Shown: positions 12,956-27,361, numbered from the stretch's first letter. The stretch is DNA of 64,000 bases from Taenia hydatigena (GCA_036345935.2 JADWOT020001882.1:1-64000); one strand, 5' to 3'. Notes: generated from the sequence alone by a model not told the origin. Translations and numbers: made by a program.

Positions 12956-14589
12956 AGGTTACTCCATCAGGCTGTTTACAGTTTTAGTTAGAGTGAAGGC
13001 GGTTTTGTGGTCTGACGCATAAAAAACTTGGTTGAATACGGATTAATCAAATGAATATGCTCCTCTTCATTAGCCCGTCGGCAAGCTGACTGAATATTTC
13101 GCGTTAATTATAAAACACAGAATATTATTTCACATCATTTTGCGAAAAGAAATTGGCCACTATCCTTGGTGATATGCATTACACCACGATTTTTATGCAA
13201 ATTATAACGGAAAAGGAACGTGATTGTGTCGCACGTGGCTGCTTGAAGCTATGGTCACGGTTTTAATGCATCCTCGTTATCATTTCTCAGTGAGGCAATC
13301 AGAATGCTATGCCTCGTTTGGATATTCAAGTGATGATTTAAATAGATGGGAACGAATTGAGCTCTTTTGATGAATGAACTTGTCTAGCAAAGTGAAGGAG
13401 TATAAGGTTATCTGCGAATGACAGGGATAATCTGATTTTTGGATGGAATGATTTTCAAGCTCCTACGTTTAGATCGCATTTAACAAAACGAAACATTTGT
13501 GGTCAAGGTACTTATTACGAAGTATACTCAATGTTAGACGTTATCGAAACTCACCGCGTACATGTATATACTCTGACAACCACGCGCAGTTAAATTCCTA
13601 CTGATTTATGCTCCTGCAATGCAGGGACCGGTGTGAGTAGCATGCGCTTTGGCAAATTGACAGGAAGTGACCTGAAAGAAGCACACACTGAATGCAAATC
13701 TTCGCAATGAGAGGACGTAGGCACAGTTCCTGCTACTGCAAAATATTAGCAGACCAGATGTTAGTGCAGTAAGATTGCAAAGCGTGCCTCGTCATCGTGT
13801 AAGACACTAATATGCATTATCATAGGATGCGATGCATGGGAAAGCAAGGGGTGGAGTGTAAGGCCATCGACACGATAATAACAGAGCTGTGCCGATTATC
13901 GGGACACTGAGTGAATTTGGATGAGATCTAGGTACTGCGTTAATTCTTTTTATCCGTTCTTATTCACATCATTTCAAATGATGATTTTCATCACCTCATG
14001 TCGTTTGATGGTAGCTTGGGTTCGAGCGGTACAGAGAACTCAGAAATTGAAGTGAGACGGAAAGGGTGGTAATGGATTTAGAGTTGCTTGTTTCCAGAGC
14101 ACAAGCAATGCAGCAGTGTTTTGCCTTCTTTAAGTGCTCTAGTAAATCTATGGTGGTTATTTTTGCAGACTGTGGAGGATCACCAAGAATGACACCATTC
14201 TAAGGTTCGAATTTGGGCGTAGGGGCGTGCAAACTGTTGCTTAATGTGATCAAGGATCGCGTAGTTTAAAATTTAGTACATTTTGTCGTGACTGTATCAC
14301 GCGTGCTCGTAGCCCACCCATTCCACCATTGCTAAACATAGCCGTCTATTGGTGGGTGGGGTCGTTGACATGGTCGTGCAAAGACCAGAGGAATGCACTT
14401 GCGTGTCTGGGCATTTACTTCTGCCTTGCAGAAGAATTAGCCTTGGCAAAGACGTGATTCAGAGGATAATTTATGAAATGGAAAAATTTTTGGCCGTTGG
14501 TAAGCCATTGGTGATTAGTAGGCTGCTGATGCAAACAGACCACGGTGATGATTTAGAGTGTTACCTTCATTTCACTTGACTACGCATCG
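12956..14589. other. No recognisable gene
   Basis: AT-rich DNA. Some short words near 13600-13880 resemble 8950-9160 (for example TGGGAAAGCA followed by ATCGACA and GATAAT), hinting at an old shared repeat too diverged to delimit by eye. Confidence 0.4.
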
Positions 14590-17500
14590 TTGCGAGTCGG
14601 TTACTGAAGCATGGTCAGTAGCTGCACACAGAAGGCATCCAGACCAAGTGCGGATGAAATGCGACAGACGTTAAGTGTGCTTGATTTACCATGTTTAGTG
14701 TAATGGTGTAGGGAATGAGGAGAGTTGTTAAGGCCGCTAGTACATTCTAGACCTGTTTTCTTCGACAAATGGCATAAAAATTGTGATGAGTATTTGCTTA
14801 TCCAAAGAAGCCTTGATGACAGTCAGAATAGTTAATGTATCCATCCGCCACTTTTAAAGTGCCCTCACAACTTTAAGTACTACATTCGTTGGTAAACACA
14901 TTATACCTTCCTTCTCTTCTGTTATCAAACGTTCTTCGTATTCTATGGAGTAATGCGTATGTCGTAGTGCATTAAAAGAGGCAGTCATTTGAACAAAGAA
15001 GACCTTTGCCATTGTGCTACATCAAGTGCAGCATAGTTGAAATGTTTTTGGTTACAGAACAGAGGTGGTGGTGCATCCGCCTAACCTGTTTAATTGAATA
15101 ATGAGATTAAGGGCACTCAATGGACGCAGATGCTGCACGTGTATGCGGTTCCATCACGGAGCTCTTCCTCTCCTGTGTATCGTGCCACACTTTCCTCCAG
15201 TGAAAGGCATGGTCGCAAGGATTTTGTGTGCTTCTACATTGTCTTACTAGTTGCATCGAACTCATGCTTGCAAAGCCTAGCATTGCTGTGCACTGTAGGA
15301 GAGATCGAGCCAGTGATCATATGACTTGGACGCTGTGCTGCATTCACTGCATTGTGCTGCAAGGACAAAACAAATGCGAATGCCGTTTGAGTGCTATGTA
15401 TAATGGAGAAGTACGGAAACGGTATGATATCAAACCTACTCTTCGTCACTGTCTGACAGAAGAATAGCTCTCAAAATGTGTTGTGTTTGGGTGAGTCAGG
15501 TGAATGCTTCCTCACTACCATTAGATACTCGTGAGCATCCTCGTGGCGGTGGAACTGTAGTGGTTCTTAGATGACTGCAAGGAATCCTACCCGCCAACAA
15601 ATCAACTCATCGATGTTACTATCCACTTACCCCCTTCCACCACATTAAACTCTCTTAACACAGATCATTTCCACTCCTCACCATAGTATAAAAAAGGCAA
15701 CATGTTATTACAGACAAGCCCCTAAGATCGATTATAAATGTCAACTCCATTTGATTCTACTGAAAGCTGCCTGCATTCTGCTTTGTGTGTAATAAAAATC
15801 TTAGAATTAACTAAATTAAATAGTAGGCAGATGGATCTCCATACACGCATAAAGCCACCTTTATATCAGAGTAACAACAGCCATTTGGTCATTCAGATGC
15901 TGCATGTTTGCCCTCTTGTGACCAATTACAGAGGAGATCCTTTGTGAGTATCGTCCCGGTCTTCTGAATAGCTCATTTTATCAACTTAGCTGACATTGTG
16001 CCTCACCATAACACTCTGATCTCCAACGTCCGTCCAGTCGCTGTAAGCAGAGGGGAGTAAAATAGCCCATATCGCCATTCCACTAAGCCAGTAAGTCATC
16101 CGAAGTATCTATTCCATACTAGGTAGAACGCATCGTTGAGTTGCCGATGCACTTACCCTAGGAACCTCAAGCGTTTGTAACAGAACTACTATAGTTGTCC
16201 TCAAAGTAAAAAAGATTGTTGCTTTCTAGCCAAACGTTGTTTGTATTACCTGTCAGCAAACAACCTCTTGCATTCACTTTTGCCTCTGTCAAGTCAGTTA
16301 GCCTCTGAGTATCTGCGATCAAAGAGGAAAATAAGGGGGATAGTCATGAGATCATCCTGCGACAATCCGAAGGTTTACAAGAGAGTGCTCCATCTTTGAA
16401 AACAGGCGTGGGCAGTAAAGCACGTAAAACCATACCACCTTGTTGCAAGACATCGCACGACCTCATGCACTCACTGTCTAATCCTCGTCTTCTTCATTTA
16501 CCGCAAGTAGACGGTTGTCTGGCCTTGAGACTCTCGACAACCGTAGTCAAAATATGCTAAATGACTGGGAAGCGGACTGGTTGTGCTGATGTCTAGAGGT
16601 AAGTTGCTCACCAAAAGTGCTACTTTCTAGCTTACGCTTCCTCGAAAGCATCCATTCAATACAATGGACTTTTAGCGCTCATTTTATATGCAAAAACATC
16701 TTTGGCCATGTTAAAATGGTGAAATTTGCGTCAACTTGTTGCGCGACAGATGAATCTGCTCCGATCAGAAGCACTTAGTGGTCGGTTCGGTGTAACCAAA
16801 TGTTTATTTGTCTGACTCTTCTGACCCATCTCTCTTTTTGATGAGGGCCGTTAGAGTCGAATAGATGCAACAATGGGGTGGCAATCACTTTGTCAGTGCT
16901 ATCAGAGTCCAGACTACAAGTGCTCATGCAAACAACTGCAGGAGTTCGCCGCGTGATTGATTGTTTGTATAGGGCGGTCCTAATAAGGACTAAATGATTT
17001 TTTGTATTTGTTGGTGATAAAACTGTTACATAGTACCGCACTCTCTGGCTTAAAGTGAATTTTCCTGATGAAAAATGACTTAAAGCCAAAGTTGTTTGTG
17101 CGTTGGCGAAGTGTCAAGGTAAGTGTAGCACCCGGCGGCATTCCCCAAGTAGAACTTCAAGAGGAGCGTTGCCGGCGTGCAGAGCAACTAAGAGTGGGAT
17201 GGTCCGCCGGCGCGACTCAGACCTTTGAGGGTCGTTGCGCAGACGGAGTTTAAAAAGAGGGTCAGTAGAACCCACTGAAATTAAGGAAGAGCCTTAATGT
17301 GGCTAGGGGCTAAATTTAAGTTGAAAAAGCAGCTACCGCACCTGACTTCTCCTTTATGACTTAAATGCCGTTCGTTGCGAAAACAACCAAGGTTTTCAAA
17401 TCTACACAAAGCTACTCAAACCCTTCCTATTCTAACAAAGTGGCAGTCCCTTAAAATAAGTAATCACTACTTGCTACAAAGAGACGGCATTACTTGGGAG

Positions 17501-20490
17501 ACTTCGTTACGCCATATTGAGAAGATAAGCGAAAGACAATTCATCGCAATCATTGTGGGATTGTCCAATTAATGTAGTTGATGTATGCTGCAAGGAGGCG
17601 TCCGTTTGGTAAATTGCCTAAAAAACACTCGAGTGAATAGCAGATGCAATGGGAAGCGGAGGTCCACCAATTAGCAGGCGTCCACAGTCGAACAAAAACA
17701 TGGCAAATTGATCATGCGAATCCCACTGCTAATTTAAATGCCAATTTCACTTTACAGCGTCACTTTCTCCCGCCCGGACCCAGCTTTCATTTGTCAAAGA
17801 GTGGGCTGACAAAAATGTGGCTTGTAAACTTCGCTTAACGATGGGTTTGGTGGGCTACAACTACCTTCCTATACCCACTGGACTGGTGCATAGAGTAATT
17901 ATTGAGACGATGAAGCTCTTTTTTACTCTTCGTGGACGCCTTGACCACTCCTTTGATCTTTTGACTATTCCTGATGTAAACTCGCCCAATGCAAACCGCA
18001 GCTGTCCCCAAACGCCCACACAGTGTCTATAGCGGGCCACAAAACATTCACGATTGTGAGGACAGCATGCCTTAACGCATGACCTGAGTAGCTTCAATCG
18101 CCCCTCGACAGTTAGGTGCTGACGTATTTCCCATGCAATGTCTACACAGATATCATACCTTCAAAATGATACGATGTTAGGTAGAGAAGGTAGGAGTTAG
18201 TCCTGATGAGTCATCAGATTTCATGTTGTGGTTACCATCTTAAGGTAGATCAGTGTCGTTAAATACCGAGACGATGAGAGACCAAAGTGTAGAGGGAAGT
18301 TAAAATGCAATCCGCATTGCTAATTAACGCGAGGTAATAATCGAAGTGTTGCGTTATGTGAAAGGGTTCTATTGGTCCCAGTTATGGAGGCATTGCTTTT
18401 ATCATTGCAGGAAGAACATTATTCTTCCTCTTACAACTTTCGCCTATGAGCTTTTTGTTTTGTTTCTAGCTACAAGTACATGATTGGCTCTTTGACAAAC
18501 TCAATTTAGTTCTAGCCTTTGACCTATTGATACGATGTACGTACAAGAAATAAAGAGCTTGAAGTGTAATATATGAAACCATGACATCAGTGCACATGCT
18601 ACTTATTTCCATAGTAGGCTTCAACTGGCAAATATAGTTGGAGACTTCTCCTTAGTTGCCTCAGCAAACTGGGCTGCTTACACTCTTAGGCACCTTTCCT
18701 CCCGCATATCTTGGTGTTCTTTCGATTGGTTTGAGCCGAATGATACGTCAATCACCCATGTTGTGGTGAAAGTGGTGCAAGCTTTTCTTCTGTTCCTGCC
18801 CCACTCAATGTGTGTGATGTTAAGTGCGACTAAAATTCAAGATGCGTTCTCTTTCTCTCCATCACCTACACTCATTTTTGCTATTGCAGTTTGTGGCTTG
18901 CAATAATATTTGGCAGACATCATCGCTACCCCACTTGTTCGCTACATTGACGACAAAAATGGTAGAATTCAAGGCTAGGAAATGTATCGTCGGTGTAGAA
19001 ACACGATTAAATGTTGCTGATATGGTTTGAGATCCTCTTCATCACGAAGTAGCTAGGACTGTAGGGAAATTCATTCACAAATTAACCGCATTAGTCATTG
19101 CATTCACGTATGACCCAAAATGGTATCGAATTGACACGAAGCTGCTCCCCTTTTATTCATTTTACCGCGGGTTGAGTTGCATCCAGCTTATTAACAAAGA
19201 TGAAGAGAATGGAAGGGAGTAGGTTGGCTATCTATGTGCCCTTCTTTTCTCGCTAGACCTCTGGCCTTAGACGATGACCGCTTAAGCAGAAGAAGGAGGG
19301 GGATCCATTAGAGTAGGCCGTTGAATGTCTATACAACGTGGCCTTAATTAACCCTTCAGAAAGAGCTTTAAAATGCTTGACGATAGTGGTTAATTGAGGC
19401 TACTTTTGTACTTTAGTTATGATTAAATGTGATCTCAGATTCTACGCCCTAAAATCATTCCCCGCGTAGGTGGTTAGTGATGACACACCAGAGTTGAAAT
19501 GTTGTAGTTTCCAGTTATAACGGTGTCATCGACTCAAAAGAGAAATAGTTCATGTTCGAGCTACTGCAACCGAATGGGTGTTAAGGGCATGCGAAACGTG
19601 TTCCATGCTCTGTGTAGGGATTTGGTCTACCCTTCCGATGGATAGACATTATGAGATTCGTTTTGGTTGGCTTTAGGTAGGAGTGAGGCCAATCAAAGCA
19701 TCACTGTGCTACGTGTTTGCGACGAGACTCGGATTCGTATTTGAAAAGGTGATCTAGCACATTTAAGGTGTTGATCGTAAGGTACCGATCGAGGCATTCT
19801 GTTCCTACACAAAGGAATTTCGGGATGTGAACTGACCTGTGGGCCTTAAATGCGACATGGAACATGAATCTAACTCTGCCAGACATTGCCTCTGACCGCT
19901 TCGATGGATTAAGCAACGCAATCGCTTATGCATGTGATACATCGCCCTGTGTGGACGCCCACCTCCAAAGCGGTGGGAGCGAGGCAGTACATTGCGCTGT
20001 TGAAAAAATGAGAGGAAGGCAATTGATGAGACTGAGTTGAGTGAACCCCCATGTCTTTAATGGAAAGGCTCAACTCCTACCTGTCTTTCCCCATGCATAA
20101 TCGCATTTGTCTTCCGTGGATAAATACTTCAAATTTGATGGCATAACCGCATATGTGCCAACTCTTAGACCTTTGATTGACTACAACCTGGTCATCGAAA
20201 TCAAAATCGACGCGTGATTTCAAATCGTGCCCTACACCCGGCCTGAAACCTTCAAAGGTTTAACGCTAGCTGTAAAGCAGATGGATATAAGTTACAACCA
20301 AATTGTTTGACCAATAACTAGCTAAATAATCTTCCGAATAGACTGGATGGTAACATCACCTGTAAAGCGCCAATCTTTCAACCAAAGGCCATTTTCAATG
20401 TGCTCCACAATTCCAATACGAGGTACTGCCAAATTATTCCTGGAAAGAATGCTAACTCTGGACCTCGCGTGTCTATGTCACATCGCTCAA
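14590..20490. repeat. Tandem duplication R2, unit 1
   Basis: Roughly 5.9 kb that aligns collinearly with 20945-26800. Anchor pairs in order include 14597/20955 (TACTGAAGCATGGTCAGTAG against TACTAAAGCATAGTCAGTAG), 15178/21446 (TATCGTGCCACACT against CATCGTGCCACACT), 16084/22314 (CACTAAGCCAGT), 17890/23900 (GGAGTAATTATTGAG type), 18200/24200 (GTTAGTCCTGATGAG), 19595/25865 (CGTGTTCCATGCTCTGTGTA) and 20165/26472 (TAGACCTTTGATTG). Identity is roughly 70% by eye with many indels, so the duplication is old. No frame is shared open between units. A perfect splice-donor-like AAG|GTAAGTG lies at about 17117. Confidence 0.85.
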
Positions 20491-20944
20491 TGTATCATCA
20501 AGCCTTGCCTAACAGCATGCTCGCTGCAGTCTTGTTATTCAAGTCGCATCCATCGTGGTGTCGAATAAGCTGCCTCATAATCAGCATTATGGAATCAGCC
20601 TGCTCTCACTTCGTCCTTGTAATCAAACTAATCACTTGCAAAATATGTACATTATTGCAAAAAGTAAATGTAGATGGATGTTTGAAAGAGACACTTATTC
20701 GCCCAGCACTCTAGAACCTTCCAGTAGATAACGGATCCATGTATGAGCTGAGCGGTTCTCCTGACTACAAAGTCACCATAGTTTGAAGGGGAAAAGCCTT
20801 AGATTGAGGTAAATATAAACTACAACAAAGCTTTTGCACCTCACCGATAAGGCCTTGTTAGGAGGCCCGTAATTCGACCTCTAAATTCCAATTATTCGCA
20901 AGCCACGAATATCAGTTTTCTCTTTCTCCTTCTAGTTATTTGTG
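20491..20944. other. Spacer between the tandem units
   Basis: About 450 bases without an evident match in either unit and without a gene. Confidence 0.4.
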
Positions 20945-23900
20945 TCGTGGCAACTGGGTTACTAAAGCATAGTCAGTAGCAGTCCGCGTTACGCATGCAC
21001 CTACAGCGAAGAACGCATAAAATGCGACCGATGGTAAATGCGTCCAATTCACTATGCTCTGTACAAAAGCGGAGAGAATGCGAATATTTGTCGCAGCTGT
21101 TAGTACATTCTGAACCTGTCTTTCTGGCAAATGATATGAAAATTGCATTAAATTTTATCTGTTTATCGAAGCCTTAATAACTTTTTTGGCGCAGTTAATG
21201 CTTGGCGTAGTTTAAATGTTAGTTATTATGGCAGGGCTTGTGTTTGCTACTAAGCTACACTAAGTGGAGCGTGGGTGAAAGAATGTCGACTCCAAGAGAG
21301 AAGTGACGGCAAGTCCACCATCCTGTTCTATTAGACAATGAGGATGGGAGGCTCTTGGCGGATGTAAGTGAGCCTCGTGGCCAACTGTGGCTTCTGACAA
21401 GCGACGCACGTGGATGTGTTTCCATCGCAAAGCTCACCTCTTTCGTGCATCGTGCCACACTCTCCACCACCAAAGAGTCTTATGTGCGCACTTGCAGGGT
21501 CTTGGATTACTATGCACTTAAAGAGAGATTGATTTGGTGATCATAAGATAGAGTGGCACACACTGCATCTTACTGCAAGAATAACTCAGAGGAGAGTTGT
21601 TTGGCTGGTATGCAAGGTATGCAAGATGGAAAGGAGAATGTCATTCAAACTAACACCCAGTCTTTGTCAGACCAACAAATAGCTTCGAATGATGTTATAA
21701 TGGGGGGAGTTAGGTGGATGCTCCTACTCTGCCGTTGCGGCATCCCTTCCCTTAAGACTAAGCAAAGCCAAAAGTCACTCGTTAGCATCTTTTTGGCAAC
21801 CGAATTGCAGGGAGTTGCGGACCACTGCAAAGCACCAATCGGCTCTGCTAAATTTACTCAATTATGTCGCTGTCCACCCGCCGGCTTAAATTATAATAAG
21901 CTCACTTGGCACTGGGTAGACGAGTTTGCCATTGACATGCCACTTACAAGCAGCTAATAACGAATAAGAGAGAGGTCATTTTAAAACATGATTTTTCGTT
22001 GAAACAGTTCCATAGTCTGCTTTGTTAGAGGTAAAAGAGAAAAGTTCGGATTCAAAAGGTTGTGCGCAGATGAATCCACACGCCGGTATAGGTCGGAGTG
22101 ATGTTGGAGTGGGTGTCGCGGCCCGAAGGCAACACTTAGCACTCATTTGGTCATTCACACCCTGCTTGTCAACCTTCTAAGACCGACACCATAAGCGACT
22201 GCTTGTGAGAATCCTCCCATCTTTTAAATAACCCTTTCCATTGACCTATGTGACCTTGTGTGCCTCCAGACTTTGGGATCAGAGGGCTTGGCAGCACAGC
22301 CCACACCGTCATCCCACTAAGCCAGTGAGGCAGCTGTGGTATCCATTTTACAGCTAGTAGTAGATCGCATAGTCGACCTATCGATGTGCTTACCTTATGA
22401 GGATCAAGCGCTTGTAACAGAATCGAATTAGGCGACCTATCAGTGGCAATAGCTTATTTTTTTCTAACTAAATGTTGTTTTTGGTACATCCTAGCAAACA
22501 ACCTGTCGCATTCACTTTTGTCTCTGTCAAGTCAGTTAACCTCGAAGTTTCTACAATTGAGGTGGACAAATGATGCCACACTTTGACATGATTTTTTTTA
22601 GGGTCATTTGATGACGCGATAGATCCTCCTACAACATTTCGAAGGTGTTCGCGAGAGCACCGTCTCTTTGAAAATAGGCGCAGCTAGTCAAGCACTCGGA
22701 GGCATGTCGTATTGCTGTAAGCGATTGCAAGATCTCACACTCACTGTGTCATCCTTGTCCTCTTCCTCAACTGCAAGCAGTTAGTTGTCTGGACTAAACT
22801 CTAGACATTCGTATTTAGGGTAGCTCACATGACTCTTATGAGAACCAAATATTAGCAAACTGAATTTCGCTAATATTTAGAGGTGAATCAGCTGTCAAAA
22901 GGGAGTCTTTCCAGCTTAAACCACCTTAAAAACGTCCATTCGATGCATTGGACCTTTATAACTCCATTTGTTTGATGAAAAACAATCTGGCCATGCTAAA
23001 ATGGTAAAAGTTTTGTCAACTTGCTAGGCGAGAGATGAATCTGCTATTAACAAGATGCACTTAGTGATTGGCTTGGTATGACCGAATATTTAGTCCTTTG
23101 GCCCCTCTGATTTGCATCTTTTTTGATGAGGGTCGTTGGAGTCAAACAGATGCAACAATGGGGTGGCAACTACTTTACCAGTGCTATCGGAGGCCAGGTT
23201 GCAAGTGTCTATGCAAACAATTGCAAGGATTCGCCTTGTGGTGGATCGTTCAAATTAAGCCATTGAAAAACGCAGAACACAGGCATTTTAATTGTTCTCC
23301 TCGGGTGACAAAACTGTTACATAATACCTGTTCCGTAAGTGTGAAACCTGCCCTACACACGACTGTCTGCCTAGAAGTGACTTTCTCGTGATGATTAATA
23401 CATTAAAGCCAAAGTCGTTCGTGCTTCATCGAAGCGTTGAGGTAAGTGTAACAGCCAAGGGACATGCAAAGCAGCTGAGGATGAGAGGGCCCACTGGTAC
23501 GACTCAGCTGCCATTCCGCCTACGGAGAGTGAAATAAAGGGCTCGATAGAACCGACTTGACCAAAAGAAAGAATTATAATAGGGCAGATACTGCCATTTG
23601 CTGTGTGACGAACGCGGTTTGATTAAATGTACTCGGGGCGACTAGACTATTCCTCTTTAAAAAGGGCAAATTTCAAACAAGTACAAATGTTTCCTTTGGC
23701 TATAGAGAAACGTGGTGTTGTAGAGTTACCGTTATGCGATGACGGCAAGGTAAGAGAAAGGCACATCACCGCAGTCGCACTCGAAATGACGAAATTTCCC
23801 ATGCAAATCTCATTGCCAGCTTAATTGCCAAGTTTAATTTGCTACGCCTCTTTCCCTTCCTCGGATTTTACCTCTTCTTACTAGAGTGATGCATGGAGTA

Positions 23901-26800
23901 ATTATTGAGCTGCTAAAGCTCTCATTTTCACTCTTGTGGATACCATGACTTCCCTCCTGACATTTAGGCGGCTTTTGATGTGAATCCCTTTAATTCGCAT
24001 TGCAGATGCCCCCGGATACTTACGGAGTAGCTATAGCGGGCCACAAGCTTTTGCAATTGTGAGGACAGCACGCGTTGCTCCATGATCTGGGTGGCTTTAA
24101 TCGTCTCTCGATCATCAAGTGCTGATGCATCCCCCATGCGGTACTTAGGCGGATTTCATACCTTCTAAATGATATGATATTCGCTAGAGAGGGTTGGAGT
24201 TAGTCCTGATGAGCCATTAAAGTTCATGGTGTGGTTTTCGTCCTAAAGTAAATCAGTGTCTTCAAATACTGTGGCGGCGAGTGATAAATGTGCAAAGGGA
24301 ATTTCGAAATTGCTCTGCGTTGCTGTTAAATGTCTGGTACCTTGCTGGAAACGATCGAAGTGAAACCTTCAAGCAAAAGGGTCCTATTGGTTTCATTTTA
24401 TAAGGAGATTGTTTTTATCTTTACAGCAAAAACATTTTCTCTCCTTAATCTTAAGGCTTCGCTTCCAAGCTCTTTGCTTTTTCCCTTTTTACAAATACGT
24501 ATATCACTTTTGGCTAGCCTAGAGTTAGTCGTTACCTTTAACATCTAAGACGAAGTATCTGCAACAAAATGACGGCTTAAAAGGCAAATCATGGAACCTG
24601 AAAACCAGTGCATGAGCTACTCATTTATGCATTACCTGTAATCAAAGGATTCTTGGCTCGAATTTCGACCGACATTGCTTTCGTCATCATAGCAAGGCTT
24701 TCGGCGTTCTTTGCTCCCATCTTTCGCTTCTAAGCTTTTCGTTTTGTCTACAGTTACAAATACATGTTCAACTTTTGGATAAACTCAAGTCGGTTTCTAC
24801 ATTTGGCCTCTGAATGGGCGTACCTACGGGAGTTGGAAAGATTAAAAGGTAATTTATGGGGCTAGAAAATCAGTTAAAATATGACTAACGACTTTTCTTT
24901 TGACAGCTCAGCAAACTGGGCTGCTAAACCTCTCGATTGCTTATTCTCTCGTGTACTTTGGTGTTTTTTCGGTTAATTTACGCTGAAGACACTTCATTTT
25001 TAGCCCGGATGATACGCGAGCATCAGTGTTGCAGTGAGAGGGATGCAAGCATTTACTCGGGTCCTGCTCAACCAAATCAGTGCAACGTCGAATGCCAATG
25101 GAATTCAAAATGCACTCCCTTTTCCCTCATCTTTTGCATTCATTTTTACTAACCCAGTTAGTGGCTTGTGATGCATTTAACAGATAATATCTCCACTGCA
25201 CTGTTTCACGACACTAAAGACGGCATTGGTATGAAAAAGAGATAAGAATGTATTATCGCAGTAGGGATTGCGTTAGAGTTTACAGGCATGGCCTAGAGAT
25301 CACGTCGCACATCCGACACACAGTCAGCCATCACGAAGTGGTTGGTGCCAAAGGTAAAAACGTTCACGAATAATCGCGCAGACCATTAATATTTCCACTT
25401 TCGTTTAAAAAAGCCATCGAAAAGATGCGTCGTTTTTCCTTCCTTATCATTTGACCAGGGTTTGAGTTTCGTCCAGCTTGATGGCAGTGACGAGGGAAAG
25501 GAATGGGTGTGTCGGCCATCAGTTGTGCCCTTCACACCTCCTAAGATCGCCGACTTGAAGTAAAGGGAGGGCGATCCGTTAGAGTTGGCTGTCAGATTCC
25601 TATTCAACGCGGTCTTAATTAACTTTCCAGAAGCGACTATGCAATACTGCATGATGGTGTTTGATTGAGGTTACCGCTACACTCCAGTTACCTTGAAAGC
25701 GTTTACCTCGTAGGCGATTTGTGCTGACACTAGAGTTGAAATGTTGTAGTTTTAGGTTATAGCGGTGTCATCAACTCAAACGAGAAGCGTTTCATGCTCG
25801 AGCTACGGCAGCTGAGTGATGGATCAGTTAAGGGAGGGAGTGGGTGTTGAGGGCATGTGAAACGTGTTCCATGCTCTGTGTAGGGGTTCGCTCTACTCTT
25901 CCGATGGATAGACATTATGGGACGAAGGGCTGTAGTGTTTGTACTCTAGGCAGAACTTCATTGCTTCCTCTCTCTCTCTCAACTTTATTTGGTAGAACCC
26001 AGTTCGGTTGACACCAATACATGAATGTTTTAGGTAGGAGTGAGGTCAATTAAAGCAGTATTGAGCTGCGTGTTGGCAGTGAGATTCGTGCCTAAATGTG
26101 AGAAGGGTGTATAGTACTGATCAAGCCATTTCGTCCATACAAAAGGGAATTTTGAAAAGTGAACCGATCTATGGGCTTTGAAAGTGGCATGTTTAGTTGG
26201 CCAAAATCTGATATACATTAATCCAAATCGCTTCCATGGGTTGAAAGTCGGCATCGCTTCTGTATGTGATACACCGACCTGTGTGAACCCTCACCCATAA
26301 AACGGTAGAAGCGAGGCGATAAATTGTTCTGCTGCGAGAGGAAGAAGTAGAGGAATAAAAGTGATGATGCTGAGTTGAGTGGGTTCCCATGCCTCCAATG
26401 GAATAACACAACATTCACCTCCCTTCCTGCCTGCATGATCACATTTGCCTTCTGTAAATGTGTCAACCATTAGACCTTTGATTGGCTACAATCTAGTCAT
26501 CAAAATCAAGATCCGTGTGTGATGTTGAGCTGTGCCCTACACCCGACCTGAAACATTTTCAGTTCTACTCCCAGCTGTTAAGCAGTTGGGAATGAGTTAC
26601 TACCAATTCGTTTGATCATGATTGCACCAAAAAAACTAACTAGCCCTTTGTACTGACTTGATGGCGCCATCTGCTCTAGGCTCCTATCACTCAATCACAG
26701 GCCATTTTCAATGCGCTCCACAGCTTAGTGACAAGTTATTGCTAGGTTATTTCCGTATGGAATATAAACGCCAGACTTAGCGTGCCTCCAAAACAATCCA
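20945..26800. repeat. Tandem duplication R2, unit 2
   Basis: Second unit of the roughly 5.9 kb direct duplication, ending about 150 bases from the homeobox gene. A 134-codon frame at 21553-21957 is not preserved in unit 1 (the matching region, about 15320-15470, carries a different frame that ends earlier), so I do not call it a gene. The donor-like GAG|GTAAGTG at about 23439 matches that of unit 1. A short CT-dinucleotide run sits at about 25965-25981. Confidence 0.85.
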
Positions 26801-27157
26801 TTTCAGAGACTTCCAGCCCCATCCATAGACCCTCACGAGAATATCCTTTTAAGACAACTTTAATAATTTGTTTCTATTTAAATCCTAGCTATGCACAATT
26901 GGCGTCATCAAAACACCGACATCGCAGTTATTAAATGAAAGACAACCAAGGTCAGTCCGCAGACACTTCATAGAGAAGGCGAACAACTCGCATTGTCAGC
27001 TCTACATATTTCCTCGTATTCTCGTTTTCGCCATTCTGCTTTGGGTCCGTTTCAGCAGCGAGCTGGTTTTCGAGCATCTTTGCCAGTGTCTTAGATTGCT
27101 GCTTTAGCTCAGACAGCATATCACCACCTTCTCCTGAAGGGGCTTGCTCCAATGTTA

Positions 27158-27361
27158 CTACTGTCTGTTGGGGCTTCCGTTGTGGTTAGAGCTCTCAGTA
27201 GTTCCAAGGCTATCACTGGGACAACTGTCCCCCGAGTCCAACGATGGAGCGCTTTCATCTATTTTACGAACCATTCGCTGCGCTGCGCATGCTTCATTGA
27301 CAGAAATTTTTCCGCTGGCCAACTTTGTTTTGTATCGGCGGTTCTGGAACCATATCTTCAC
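27158..27361 (-). CDS. NK homeobox exon 4 (recognition helix and tail)
   Basis: The exon opens with VKIWFQNRRYKTKL, the third helix of the homeodomain, then a Ser-rich tail to TAG 27158-27160. In the adjacent frame, coding-like sequence continues to TGA 26952-26954. Adding one base to the CCCC run at about 27170-27173 would fuse the two frames. Confidence 0.85.
   Translation of the reverse strand: MKIWFQNRRYKTKLASGKISVNEACAAQRMVRKIDESAPSLDSGDSCPSDSLGTTESSNHNGSPNRQ

Noticed and set aside
14000..14060. tRNA or tRNA-derived SINE (GGTTCGAGC at about 14029; TTCGACTC at about 47449)
   Set aside because: B-box-like words were not accompanied by an A box or a cloverleaf.
21553..21957. 134-codon gene in tandem unit 2
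   Set aside because: The aligned region of unit 1 does not keep the frame, and no motif or splice site supports it.
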